Below, one piece after another: positions 9,082 to 20,070 of a stretch of 64,000 nucleotides of DNA. The DNA is from Enterobacter sp. BIGb0383. GTDB taxonomy: Bacteria; Pseudomonadota; Gammaproteobacteria; Enterobacterales; Enterobacteriaceae. Position 1 is the first letter of the stretch. The number at the start of each line of letters is the position of its first letter. The notes below the pieces were generated by a model. The model worked only from the letters and a program-made list of their open reading frames with translations, was not told the DNA's origin and ran no database searches. The translations under genes and the position numbers were made by a program. The DNA lies in contig NZ_RJKQ01000003.1 of assembly GCF_003751845.1 (NCBI RefSeq), positions 248,001 to 312,000 of the forward strand, in the 5' to 3' direction.

Positions 9082-9744
9082 TCAGCCACCCATTGAGCGG
9101 GAGGTGCTGCCGGTCGCGCTACGCTGCATCGTGGTTTGCTTCGCCACGGACTCGCCAAAGCCGCCACGGGTAATGGTGGAGGTGGTGGCCGGTTTCGGTG
9201 CCATCGCCGTTTTCGGAACCGTGGTGGTACGGCCTGGCTGTGCGGCACCGTAGCTCTTACCTGCGGCGTCGGTATACTGACCGTAGGCCGGGCTTGCCGG
9301 GTTGCGCGAGCTGAACAGCGGCTGATGCTGCGCGCCGCCGCTCATCATGCGGCCCATCATATAGCCCGCCATCAACGGCATCCAGAAGCTGCCGCTGGAC
9401 TGCGTCTGTGCCTGATTCTCCGGCACCATACCGGCCTGAGCCGGAGTCTGCTGGCACTGGCCTTCGCCGAATTCGGCCACGCAGTCTTCACGGGAGGCGT
9501 ATTTCGGCGCGGTGCGCTCGGCTTCTTTCAGCGCGTTGTTATAGGTGGTGGTACATTCCGCGCTTTTGCCCGGATTCGCCGTCGAACAGTCGTCGGCGTT
9601 CTGATACATCGACACCGTTTCGTCGCTTTGCTCACAGCCAGCCAGCATAATCACCGCCGTAACGGCCAGGGCAACCGGCGTCAGATGACGGGCGCTCCAG
9701 CTCTTACGAAACGTGGCCTGATGAATGTTTTTTGTCCGTTTCAT
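9082..9744 (-). CDS. ygiB: YgiB family (DUF1190) lipoprotein
   Basis: The 220-residue product has a signal segment ending in the lipobox LAGC (Cys near residue 37), so it should be a lipoprotein. The N-terminal tail before the hydrophobic stretch is long (about 24 residues with [17 protein letters not shown] following). The mature part has a paired-cysteine region ([37 protein letters not shown]) and then a low-complexity region rich in Met, Gly, Thr and Pro. Function is unknown. It is the first gene of ygiB-ygiC, transcribed away from ygiD and in the same direction as tolC. RBS AGGAAG. Confidence 0.9.
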   Translation of the reverse strand: MKRTKNIHQATFRKSWSARHLTPVALAVTAVIMLAGCEQSDETVSMYQNADDCSTANPGKSAECTTTYNNALKEAERTAPKYASREDCVAEFGEGQCQQTPAQAGMVPENQAQTQSSGSFWMPLMAGYMMGRMMSGGAQHQPLFSSRNPASPAYGQYTDAAGKSYGAAQPGRTTTVPKTAMAPKPATTSTITRGGFGESVAKQTTMQRSATGSTSRSMGG

Positions 9745-9861
9745 TATTGTCTTCCTGGACCCAGTGGTAGTGCGTGAAAAATTGCGTTAAGGATAGAGGA
9801 TGAGTGGCTGAAAATGAAGCAGGGACGGGCGTTGCAGGCGGGTCTTTACGTTGCCTTACGT

Positions 9862-9887
9862 AAAAACGGGGGCTGATGCCCCCGTTT
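9862..9887 (-). terminator. Rho-independent terminator after tolC
   Basis: On the minus strand AAACGGGGGC-ATCA-GCCCCCGTTTTTA forms a 10-bp stem with a T-run, placed 16 bases beyond the tolC stop. Confidence 0.85.
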
Positions 9888-9902
9888 GCGATACGAAATG
9901 AC

Positions 9903-11279
9903 TTATTTCTGTTGTGCGGTTTCCGGCGCGATGCTGTCCGGCGCGGTGGTGACCGCTTTACCCAGGGTGTTATTCAGCGCGACCAGATCCTGCTCGTTAA
10001 GCGTACCGAGTGCGGATTTGATGTTCAGCTGATTAATCAGGTAGTTGTAACGCGCGCTTGAGAGCTGCTGCTTGGCGTTAAACAGGGTAGTGGTGGCATC
10101 CAGCACGTCAACGATGGTACGCGTACCCACAGAGTAGCCGGCTTCCATGGCATCCAGCGAGCTTTGCGCGGAAACCACGGCCTGTTTGTAAGCGTTAACG
10201 CTGCTGATGGAAGCGTTGATATTGTTAAACGAAGAACGCACGGTCTGTACTACGTTGCGGTGTGCGCTTTCCAGCTGCTCGCTGGCGCCAACGAAGCCAT
10301 ACTGCGCCTGTTTCACCTGCGAGTTAACCATCCCACCCTGATACAGCGGCAGTGAGAAGCTCAGACCAATTTTGCTCTGACCAATGTTGCTGTCGTCGTA
10401 CTGTGCGCTGTTACGCGTTTTATAGCCGCTGTTGGAGCTGTCGGTAACGGACGTCGAAGCCGTCAGGCCCAGCGTCGGCAGATGGCCGTCCTGCGCCTGG
10501 CGGATTTGCTCGCGCGCCAGATCCTGGCTCAGGCGGGCCTGAAGCAGGGACAGGTTGCGGCTTTCCGCCTCTTTCAGCAGGGTATTCACCGCCTGCGGCT
10601 TATCGGTTTTAAAGCTGTCCACGTTCAGAGAGGCCAGCGCCGGGTAGTAGTTACCGGTGACCTGACGCAGGCTTTCCACCGCGTTGTCCAGGTTGTTGCG
10701 GGCGGTGACTTCATTCGCCAGCACGGTGTCATACTGTGAGCGGGCGTTCTGTACGTCGGTGATGGCAACCAGACCCACGTTAAAACGCTGGGTGGTCTGG
10801 TCCAGCTGGCGGTAGATAGCCTGTTTCTGCGCTTCGGTGTAGGAGAGCGAGTCGATAGCGCTCAGTACGTTGAAGTAGGCGGTCGCGGTGTTCAGGATCA
10901 GCGTTTGCTGATCGGTCTGGAAGGTGACATCCTGAATACCGGCGTTCTTTTCCTGCAGGCTCAGCGCACGCCATTTAGACATATCAAAAATGGTCTGCGT
11001 CAGCTGCAGTGAACCGCTGGTGGAGGTGCCATTAATCCCGCTCTGATCGCGGTAGCCACGTGTATAGCCGTAGTCAGCGCCCAATCCAAGCTGCGGGAGC
11101 AGCGGGCTACGTGCTTCATTAATTTTTTCGAAGGCAGAATCACGGTCAGCCGCTGATTTACGCAAATCCGGGTTGCTTAAACGTGCCTGCTGATAAACCT
11201 GTAACAGGTTTTCTGCCTGACTCATCGCGCTGAAGCCCGTCAGGCTCAGGCCGATAAGAATGGGGAGCAATTTCTTCAT
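9903..11279 (-). CDS. tolC: Outer-membrane efflux channel TolC
   Basis: TolC is the trimeric beta-barrel/alpha-helical tunnel used by AcrAB and other tripartite pumps and by type I secretion. I start at MKKLLPILIGLSLTG with signal cleavage at SQA-ENLLQVYQQA; AAGGAATGCAA precedes it, and 34 upstream residues that are also open do not belong to the family protein. The mature part contains both structural repeats (RLSNPDLRKSAADRD, QTIFDMSKWRA; LSLLQARLSQDLAREQIRQA, NSQVKQAQYGFVGASEQLES, YSVGTRTIVDVLDATT). Total length is 458 residues against about 493 in E. coli: the protein stops at ETAQQK and lacks the flexible C-terminal tail. A marbox-like site lies upstream. Confidence 0.97.
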   Translation of the reverse strand: MKKLLPILIGLSLTGFSAMSQAENLLQVYQQARLSNPDLRKSAADRDSAFEKINEARSPLLPQLGLGADYGYTRGYRDQSGINGTSTSGSLQLTQTIFDMSKWRALSLQEKNAGIQDVTFQTDQQTLILNTATAYFNVLSAIDSLSYTEAQKQAIYRQLDQTTQRFNVGLVAITDVQNARSQYDTVLANEVTARNNLDNAVESLRQVTGNYYPALASLNVDSFKTDKPQAVNTLLKEAESRNLSLLQARLSQDLAREQIRQAQDGHLPTLGLTASTSVTDSSNSGYKTRNSAQYDDSNIGQSKIGLSFSLPLYQGGMVNSQVKQAQYGFVGASEQLESAHRNVVQTVRSSFNNINASISSVNAYKQAVVSAQSSLDAMEAGYSVGTRTIVDVLDATTTLFNAKQQLSSARYNYLINQLNIKSALGTLNEQDLVALNNTLGKAVTTAPDSIAPETAQQK

Positions 11280-11362
11280 TTGCATTCCTTGTGTGAAGCA
11301 TCGTAGCGCTGAACAAAATAGAAAAATAATCGCCGATTCTACCAGAGTCTGCCACTGTGATA

Positions 11363-11381
11363 GCTTTGCGTAATGTGCCAT
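11363..11381 (-). promoter_or_regulatory. Candidate MarA/SoxS/Rob box upstream of tolC
   Basis: Read on the minus strand the site is ATGGCACATTACGCAAAGC, matching 12 of the 14 defined positions of the marbox consensus AYnGCACnnWnnRYYAAAY. E. coli tolC is activated through such a box. It overlaps a perfect palindrome GTGCCA-TC-TGGCAC at 11375-11388. Confidence 0.6.
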
Positions 11382-11478
11382 CTGGCACTAATTTGCACAA
11401 ATGTACCACACCCGTGGTTAAAGCCTATGTAAACCGAATTTAAAACCACAATTTCATCACAGTTAACAGGACATAACG

Positions 11479-12111
11479 ATGAGCCAGCCTCGTGAACAGG
11501 CCGTTACTTTCGCTAAAAATGATGTAGAAATTATTGCACGTGAAACGCTTTATCGCGGTTTTTTTTCGCTCGATTTGTATCGTTTTCGCCACCGCCTTTT
11601 CAACGGCGAAATGAGCGGTGAGGTCCGACGTGAAATTTTTGAGCGCGGGCATGCCGCAGTCTTGCTACCCTTTGACCCTGTGCGCGATGAAGTGGTACTG
11701 GTCGAGCAAATTCGCATCGCGGCTTATGACACCAGCGATAGCCCGTGGCTACTGGAACTGGTCGCCGGTATGATCGAAGAGGGCGAAACGGTCGAAGAGG
11801 TTGCCCGCCGGGAAGCCGTAGAGGAAGCCGGGCTGGTCGTCGGGCGGGTGAAGAAATTTATGAGCTATCTGGCAAGCCCCGGTGGCACCAGCGAGCGCTT
11901 ATCCCTGCTGGTGGGGGAAGTGGATGCGACAACGGCCCAGGGGATACACGGCCTGGCGGATGAAAATGAGGATATCCGCGTTCATGTGGTAAGCCGGGAG
12001 CAGGCCTACCAGTGGGTTGAAGAGGGGAAAATCGACAACGCGGCCTCTGTCATCGCTTTGCAATGGCTGCAGCTGCATTATCTGGAATTACGAAACGAGT
12101 GGAAAAAATGA
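11479..12111 (+). CDS. nudF: ADP-ribose pyrophosphatase (Nudix hydrolase)
   Basis: This 210-residue enzyme hydrolyses ADP-ribose to AMP and ribose 5-phosphate. The Nudix box is complete at about 97-119: [20 protein letters not shown] followed by AGL, fitting GX5EX7REUXEEXGU. The preceding strand [16 protein letters not shown] is typical of the ADPRase subgroup. It is divergent from tolC and begins the tightly packed run nudF-yqiB-cpdA-yqiA-parE. ACAGGA precedes the ATG. Confidence 0.96.
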   Translation: MSQPREQAVTFAKNDVEIIARETLYRGFFSLDLYRFRHRLFNGEMSGEVRREIFERGHAAVLLPFDPVRDEVVLVEQIRIAAYDTSDSPWLLELVAGMIEEGETVEEVARREAVEEAGLVVGRVKKFMSYLASPGGTSERLSLLVGEVDATTAQGIHGLADENEDIRVHVVSREQAYQWVEEGKIDNAASVIALQWLQLHYLELRNEWKK

Positions 12112-12530
12112 AGCGTTATACACCTGACTTCCCTGAAATGATGCGCCTGTGCGAAACCAACTTCGCGCAGTTACGCCGCCTGCTGCCGCAAAACGATGCG
12201 CCAGGTGAAACGGTGAGCTATCAGGTGAGCAATGCCCAATACCGGTTAACGATTACAGAATCGACCCGCTACACTACGCTGGTCGAGATTGAACAAACCG
12301 TCCCGGCAGTCAGCTACTGGAGCCTGCCGTCAATGACGGTGCGGCTTTACCACGATGCGATGGTTGCCGAAGTGTGTTCAAGTCAGCAGATCTTTCGCTT
12401 TAAAGCGCGTTATGATTATCCTAATAAAAAGTTGCATCAACGCGACGAAAAGCATCAAATTAACCAGTTTCTGGCTGACTGGTTACGATACTGTTTAGCA
12501 CATGGAGCGATGGCGATTCCGGTTTGTTAG
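12108..12530 (+). CDS. yqiB: DUF1249 protein YqiB
   Basis: The 140-residue protein begins at [12 protein letters not shown], whose ATG overlaps the nudF stop (ATGA), implying translational coupling; an earlier in-frame start is inside nudF and is not used in the family. Length matches E. coli YqiB. The fold is a small soluble domain with no recognisable catalytic motif; [23 protein letters not shown] is the conserved C-terminal part. Function is unknown. Confidence 0.92.
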   Translation: MKRYTPDFPEMMRLCETNFAQLRRLLPQNDAPGETVSYQVSNAQYRLTITESTRYTTLVEIEQTVPAVSYWSLPSMTVRLYHDAMVAEVCSSQQIFRFKARYDYPNKKLHQRDEKHQINQFLADWLRYCLAHGAMAIPVC

Positions 12531-12554
12531 CGTAGTGGAACCTAAGGACACCAT

Positions 12555-13381
12555 TTGGAAAGCCTGTTAAACCTTCCTCTGGCCGGTGGGGCCAGGGTCA
12601 GGATACTGCAAATTACTGATACTCACCTGTTTGCTCAAAAGCACGAAACGCTGTTGGGTGTGAATACCTGGGAAAGCTATCAGGCCGTACTGGCGGCCAT
12701 CCATGCTCAACAGCGTGATTGCGATTTAATTGTGGCGACGGGTGATTTAGCGCAGGACCATTCCGCCGAGGCCTATCAGCATTTCGCTGAAAGCATCGCG
12801 GCTTTTGCCATGCCCTGCGTCTGGCTGCCGGGCAATCATGACTTCCAGCCAGCGATGTATAGCGCCCTGCAGGAAGCGGGAATTTCGTCAGCGAAGCGCG
12901 TGTTTATTGGCGACCACTGGCAGATCCTGTTGCTTGATAGCCAGGTCTTCGGCGTGCCCTACGGCGAACTCAGCGACTATCAGCTGGAGTGGCTGGAGCG
13001 CAAGCTGGCCGATGCGCCTGAGCGTAATACGCTGTTGCTGCTGCACCATCACCCTCTGCCGTCAGGCTGTAGCTGGCTGGATCAACACAGCCTGCGCAAC
13101 GGCGCGGCGCTGGATACCGTGTTGGCGCGCTATCCCCGCGTCAGGCATATGCTCTGTGGCCACATTCATCAGGAACTGGATCTCGACTGGAACGGGCGAC
13201 GGATGATGGCGACGCCATCGACCTGCGTACAGTTCAAACCGCACTGTGCCAACTTTACGCTGGATACCATCGCACCCGGCTGGCGCTGGCTGGAACTGCA
13301 TGACGACGGCACCGTGACCACCGAAGTCTGCCGTCTGCAAAGTACGCAGTTCAGCCCGGATACCGCTTCAGAAGGCTACTG

Positions 13382-13382
<1 letters not shown>
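12555..13382 (+). CDS. cpdA: 3',5'-cyclic AMP phosphodiesterase
   Basis: CpdA is a cytosolic metallophosphoesterase that degrades cAMP and thereby tunes CRP activity. All class III motifs are present: DTHLF (about 22-26), GDLAQD (about 64), GNHDF (about 95), HHHPLP (about 162) and GHIHQE (about 204). The start is TTG, giving [20 protein letters not shown] as in E. coli, where cpdA is also known to begin with TTG; AAGGACACCA lies upstream. Length is 275 residues, the family norm. It shares its stop with the yqiA start (TGATG). Confidence 0.96.
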
Positions 13383-15891
<2,509 letters not shown>

Positions 15892-15904
15892 TAGCCTGTT
15901 GCTG

Positions 15905-15939
15905 AAAAAACGGAGCGCCTGGTGCGCTCCGTTTTTTTT
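15905..15939. terminator. Terminator after parE
   Basis: AAAAAACGGAGCGC-CTGGT-GCGCTCCGTTTTTTTT is a strong, near-symmetrical terminator that can also serve the convergent PIN-toxin gene, which ends nine bases further on. Confidence 0.88.
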
Positions 15940-15948
15940 GGGTGTGGG

Positions 15949-16524
15949 TTAAAACATAAGCCGCCAGGGCTGTAATACTGTGGCCAGCGAAGGCAAGCCT
16001 GCACGCTGTAAACATGCTAGATACTCATTGGCCCCGAACGGGGGTTTATTGAGAGAAACACGAGCATTTCTGGCCGCTCTCAGTACCAGCGCGTTATTGA
16101 GGTCGAAGAGATCGCAAATAAACGTATCCGGGCTCAGTGCTTCAATGCCAAATACAGCCAGACGTTCTGCCGGAAAGTCTTTCAGGTTCGCCGTAACAAT
16201 GGTTTCGGCTCCGGAGCGTATGGCCGCTGCCAGTACGTGCCTGTCATCGGGATCGGGCAAACGGAGTCCTTCGATAAGATCCTCATAGCCAACGATCCTG
16301 GCATCAGGCAAAGCCTGATTCATCAGGGTTTCCGTTCGCCTTAGCTGCTCAGCACAGATTTGAGGGCGGTGGATAAGCAGATTTCGCTGCCATTCCTGCT
16401 GAATACGGTCGGTCCATTTCGGCTGATATAACCCCGTTAGCCCCAGATGCATCAGCAGGTCCCGCAGCAGCGACGGATAAAGCACACAGGCATCAAGTAC
16501 CGTGGGCCACGGGGGATGCAGCAT
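15949..16524 (-). CDS. PIN-domain ribonuclease toxin (VapC-like, PIN_3 type)
   Basis: This 191-residue protein is a PIN-domain nuclease. Acidic residues in the usual positions are DACVLYP (Asp about 11), the glutamate in QQEWQRN, and the aspartate cluster LPDPDDRHVLAAAI, followed by VTANLKDFP. The fold and the extra C-terminal 50 residues resemble the PIN_3 branch rather than the short classic VapC. As a toxin it would cut RNA when freed from its antitoxin. Its ATG overlaps the stop of the upstream antitoxin gene by one base (TGATG). No such pair sits here in E. coli, so this is an accessory insertion after parE. Confidence 0.88.
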   Translation of the reverse strand: MLHPPWPTVLDACVLYPSLLRDLLMHLGLTGLYQPKWTDRIQQEWQRNLLIHRPQICAEQLRRTETLMNQALPDARIVGYEDLIEGLRLPDPDDRHVLAAAIRSGAETIVTANLKDFPAERLAVFGIEALSPDTFICDLFDLNNALVLRAARNARVSLNKPPFGANEYLACLQRAGLPSLATVLQPWRLMF

Positions 16525-16985
16525 CAGTAAAGCCCGAGTTCCTGGCCCTGGTCCGTCAGCGCCTGCATGGCCTGCATACTGTCACGATCGCGCTGCTCTT
16601 TGTAGTGCATAAGATCAGCGAAAAGTACCCGGCGATGGCGGCCGGTCCGATGGAAAGGCAGATTGCCCTCCTCGAGCAGCTTGACCAGATGAGGGCGAGA
16701 AACGTTCAGCATATTGGCAGCCTCCTGCGTTGTCAGTTCAGCATGCACCGGAACAACCTGTACGGCATTTCCTGCCGCCAGCTCTCCGAGGACGTTGACC
16801 AGAAGCTTTAGTGCCGAAGTGGGCAGTTCAATCTGATGGGCAATGTCGTTTGCATCCTGAATCGTGATTTTCTGGGTTTCCAGGTGCGTGGACAGCCAGG
16901 TAGCAAGCTCTTTTTGCCCACGCGTGGCGGCCTCTATTTCCTTTTTTGCCGGGAGACTGAGACCGTTAAGCTGCGAGTGTGTCAT
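16524..16985 (-). CDS. HTH (excisionase-type) antitoxin
   Basis: The 153-residue protein has a helical N-terminal half (ELATWLSTHLETQKITIQDA) and a C-terminal MerR/excisionase-like helix-turn-helix: ELTTQEAANMLNVSRPHLVK followed by LLEEGNLPFHRTGRHRRVLF at about 83-122. It is placed immediately upstream of the PIN toxin and translationally coupled, the usual antitoxin-first order. From memory it resembles the antitoxin/excisionase partner found with VapC50-like PIN proteins. It probably neutralises the toxin and represses the operon. A strong GGGAGGA site precedes the ATG. Confidence 0.85.
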   Translation of the reverse strand: MTHSQLNGLSLPAKKEIEAATRGQKELATWLSTHLETQKITIQDANDIAHQIELPTSALKLLVNVLGELAAGNAVQVVPVHAELTTQEAANMLNVSRPHLVKLLEEGNLPFHRTGRHRRVLFADLMHYKEQRDRDSMQAMQALTDQGQELGLY

Positions 16986-17006
16986 GGTGTTCCTCCCATT
17001 GAGAGT

Positions 17007-17117
17007 ATGAAAAAATTAATTTGCGATAAGTGTTCAGGAAAACATAGGGATGATGATGTAACAAACATCGCTGAATGCGAGCTGTTTTGTTTTCCTTGCC
17101 AGGCTGCAGTGTTCTAA
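17007..17117 (+). CDS. Possible small zinc-ribbon protein (36 residues)
   Basis: A short frame in the gap between the antitoxin gene and the AraC gene encodes a peptide with two CxxC pairs, LICDKC (Cys 6, 9) and LFCFPC (Cys 28, 31), spaced by 18 residues as in a zinc ribbon. It is divergent from the toxin-antitoxin operon. The only Shine-Dalgarno-like bases (GAGAG) lie very close to the ATG, so translation is doubtful. It could also be a decayed remnant of a larger zinc-binding protein. I do not recognise a family. Confidence 0.35.
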   Translation: MKKLICDKCSGKHRDDDVTNIAECELFCFPCQAAVF

Positions 17118-17165
17118 GAGAAGATTAAACGAAATAAACGAAATTCGCAATAAACGAAACGCCCA

Positions 17166-18011
17166 CTATTTCCCCATTGATTTCTTCCGGTACTGCAGCG
17201 GCGTTTCACCAATCCCCTTTTTAAACGCGCTAATAAAATAGGTCACATCGGAAAACCCCACTTCAGCGGCTATCTCGCGGATGCTGGTCTCGCTGTGCAG
17301 CAGCGTTTCGCAGGCTTTGCGCAGGCGAAGGGTGTTGAGGTAGTGATGGATATGCTCGCCGGTCTCAAAATGGAAGCGGCGCGAGACATAGCTACGGGAT
17401 TTACCGATATCCCGGGATAGCGCATCAAGACTGAATTTCTGCCGGTAGTTTTCTTCCAGCCAGAACATCACTTCGCTGGCGATGCCGCCGTCACTTTCCG
17501 GAAGGTGTTGCTGCTCCTGGGGCAGCAGGCTCAGTAACGTCAGCAGCAGGCTGGCGACGTTTTCCGTATTCAGCGCCGCCAGCTGTGCGTAGCGGCTAAA
17601 CAGATGGTCGATATGCGTGTGGCAGTCGGCCATATCGGCCACGAAAGCCGGGCCGCCACGGGCGGTAAGGGTCTGAAGACGTCTCTGATTCTGCGGGAAG
17701 TCGCGCAGGGTTTTCAGCACCGCATGATGGTCGACGTGGATAATCGTCCGCCGGTAGCTGTCCTGCACCTTCTCATCCACCATCACCTTGTGCAGCGTAA
17801 AGGACGGGAAAAAGAACAGTCGCCCCGGCCGCATGGTGTACTGGCGATTATCGACGATCACCACGCCGTAACCCTCTTCGACATAGAGCACCTCCAGGCA
17901 CTGATGCCAGTGGTGATAGCGCACCGTATTGGCGTACAGCCGACTAAAGGAGACGATGGCGTTATTAAGCGCGATCGGCTCCAGACGATCCGCCTGCCAG
18001 TGGGTTTTCAC
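17166..18011 (-). CDS. AraC-family transcriptional regulator of the carbohydrate island
   Basis: This 281-residue protein has an N-terminal cupin sensor (HHWHQCLEVLYVEEGYGVVI, PGRLFFFPSFTLHKV) and a C-terminal pair of AraC helix-turn-helix motifs (FSLDALSRDIGKSRSYVSRR near 190-210; IREIAAEVGFSDVTYFISAF near 240-260). It begins with GTG, and no clear ribosome site is visible. It is divergent from the DUF2264-symporter-GH88 genes, and the shared 166-base gap is the likely control region. By position it should activate this operon in response to an oligosaccharide or its breakdown product. Confidence 0.88.
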   Translation of the reverse strand: MKTHWQADRLEPIALNNAIVSFSRLYANTVRYHHWHQCLEVLYVEEGYGVVIVDNRQYTMRPGRLFFFPSFTLHKVMVDEKVQDSYRRTIIHVDHHAVLKTLRDFPQNQRRLQTLTARGGPAFVADMADCHTHIDHLFSRYAQLAALNTENVASLLLTLLSLLPQEQQHLPESDGGIASEVMFWLEENYRQKFSLDALSRDIGKSRSYVSRRFHFETGEHIHHYLNTLRLRKACETLLHSETSIREIAAEVGFSDVTYFISAFKKGIGETPLQYRKKSMGK

Positions 18012-18104
18012 AGGACAATATTTCTCAATTTATAGCGGTTAAATTCCATTTATAAACCACCTTTTTAAATTTCCACAACTGGCGGTTTGGGCAAATTCTC
18101 CCGG

Positions 18105-18120
18105 TGTGACTGAGATAACA
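18105..18120 (+). promoter_or_regulatory. Candidate CRP site upstream of the DUF2264 operon
   Basis: TGTGA-CTGAGA-TAACA matches nine of ten defined CRP half-site bases. It lies 58-73 bases before the DUF2264 start in the AraC/DUF2264 divergent gap, consistent with catabolite control of the island. Confidence 0.5.
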
Positions 18121-18177
18121 TTTCTGTCATCCGGCGATTCACTATCCTTAGTCCCACGTTAACAGGCGGGTAAAAGG

Positions 18178-20007
18178 ATGCGGGTGACCAGAGTGGAAAC
18201 ATCAAAAATATTGTCTTCGCGGGATGATGTTGTCGCGGCGCTGACGGAGATGCTGGCGGCGCTGGATAAGCAGTTTCCGGCGGGAAAATCCGGTTTTCCT
18301 CTGGGCCAGACCTGTGCCCACTACAGCGTTGAAATCGCCAATATGGAAGGGCTTTCCCGTGCGCTGTGGGGTGTGTTCCCGCTGCTGGCGGGCGGCGAAG
18401 AGGTGCCTGTCTTTGATAAATACCGCGAGGCTATTCGTCAGGGCACCGATCCCGACAGCGAAGGCTACTGGGGCGAAACCGGGCCGTACGATCAGCGGCT
18501 GGTGGAAATGGCCGCCTACGGCCTGGGCCTGTCGCTGCTGGGTGAGCGCTTTAACGAGATGTTTGATGCGCAGACCCTGCACAACCTGCACCGCTGGCTG
18601 GACCAAATCACCGACGCGCAGATGCCCGACAGCAACTGGAACTATTTCGCCATTATGGTCCAGCTCGGTTTTAAACGCGCCGGGCTGCCCTGGGATAAAG
18701 CGGCGGTAGAGCGTCGTTTTGCCATGATGGAAGCTTACTACCTGGGCGACGGCTGGTATTCCGACGGTCCCGGGCGGCCGAAAGATTATTACATCCCGAT
18801 GGCCTTCCACTTCTACGGCCTGATTTATGCCACGCTCAATCAGGATGACGACCCGCAGCGCTGCGCCGTTTTGCGCGAACGCGCTCAGTAATTTGCCGCC
18901 GATTTTATCTGGATGTCGGCAGCAGACGGCGCATCGGTGCCGTTTGGCCGCAGCCTGACCTACCGCTTTGCGATGGTCGCTTTCTGGAGTGCGGCAGTCT
19001 TTGCCGGGCTGGATGTGCTGTCGCCTGGCATCATCAAAGGCGTGATCCTGCGCCATCTGCGCTGGTGGCTGAAGCAGCCCATCTTCGATCGCGACGGGAT
19101 TCTGACGCTCGGCTTTGCGTATCCGAACCTGGCGATGTGCGAGGACTATAACTCGCCGGGATCGCCCTACTGGGCGCTGAAGGTCTTTCTGATCCTGGCC
19201 CTGCCTGCGGATCATCCGTTCTGGCAGGCCGAAGAGCTGCCGCTTCCCGCGATGGACGGTAGTCGGGCAATCCCACATGCCGGACAGATCCTTATCCACA
19301 GTGCAGGATCGCAGCATGTCACTATGCTGACATCCGGCCAGCGGGAGCTGAATAACTACGTTAATACCGACGCCAAATACACCAAATTTGCCTACTCCAG
19401 CCGGTTCGGCTTCACCATCGAGCGCGGTCGCTACGGCATTAAACACGCCGCCTGTGACTCGATGCTGCTGCTGGCGGATGGCGATGAGTACTACCGGGGA
19501 CGGCGCGAGTGTGAAGCGGTGGAGGTGCATCAGGATCACATTCTCTCCCGCTGGTCGCCCTGGCACGATGTGCATATCACGACCTGGCTGATTGCCTGCG
19601 GCGAGTGGCATCTGCGGGTGCATAAGATCGACAGCGCACGCGTGCTGAAAACGGTGGAGGGCGGCTTTGCGGTACTGAAGGCGGATCACGATCCGCTGGG
19701 CGAGCGTGGCTGCCGGATTAACGCCAGTAACGGCACCAGCGCGATCCTCGATCTCTCCCCGCAGCCGCTCCGGCGGGCGGACAGCGTGGTGACGCCGCCC
19801 AACAGCAGCATTATGTTTGCCGGTTGCGTTTCGATCCCGCTACTGACGGGCGATATTCCCCGGGGTGAAAGCTGGCTGTGCTGCGCCGTGGCGGCCAGTG
19901 GACGCCCCGATAAACCCTGGTCTCTGCGACCGGATCTGACTATCGACGGTAACCGACTGACGATAACCGACCCGCTCAGCGGCAGGACGCTCACGCTCTC
20001 TGTTTAA
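18178..20007 (+). pseudogene. DUF2264-family protein gene interrupted by an in-frame TAA
   Basis: Two open frames (to 18888 and from 18892) are in the same phase and read as one continuous DUF2264 protein of about 608 residues, split by a single TAA at 18889-18891 after ...LRERAQ and before FAADFIW. One base change from CAA (Gln) would explain it. The N-terminal part has WGETGPYDQRLVEMAAYGLG and SNWNYFAIMVQLGFKRAG; the C-terminal part has GRSLTYRFAMVAFWSAAVFA and ends in a beta-rich region. DUF2264 proteins are linked to polysaccharide use loci, but their activity is not known to me. The start could also be GTG at 18184, better spaced from AAAAGGA. Either a true nonsense mutation or a sequencing error. 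Confidence 0.85.
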
Positions 20008-20070
20008 CCTCCGGGCCGTTAGCCGGACATCCCTTAACTGATATCTCTACAGGCTTTCGTCGAGGATAGT

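Noticed and set aside
18889-18913. Frameshift as the cause of the DUF2264 split
   Set aside because: Both halves are in the same frame, and the residues continue directly across the stop, so a nonsense change fits and a frameshift does not.
18202-19689. 495-codon minus-strand frame spanning the DUF2264 interruption
   Set aside because: It crosses the TAA without being affected because it is antisense; composition is that of a shadow frame, and the plus-strand reading is family-like on both sides.
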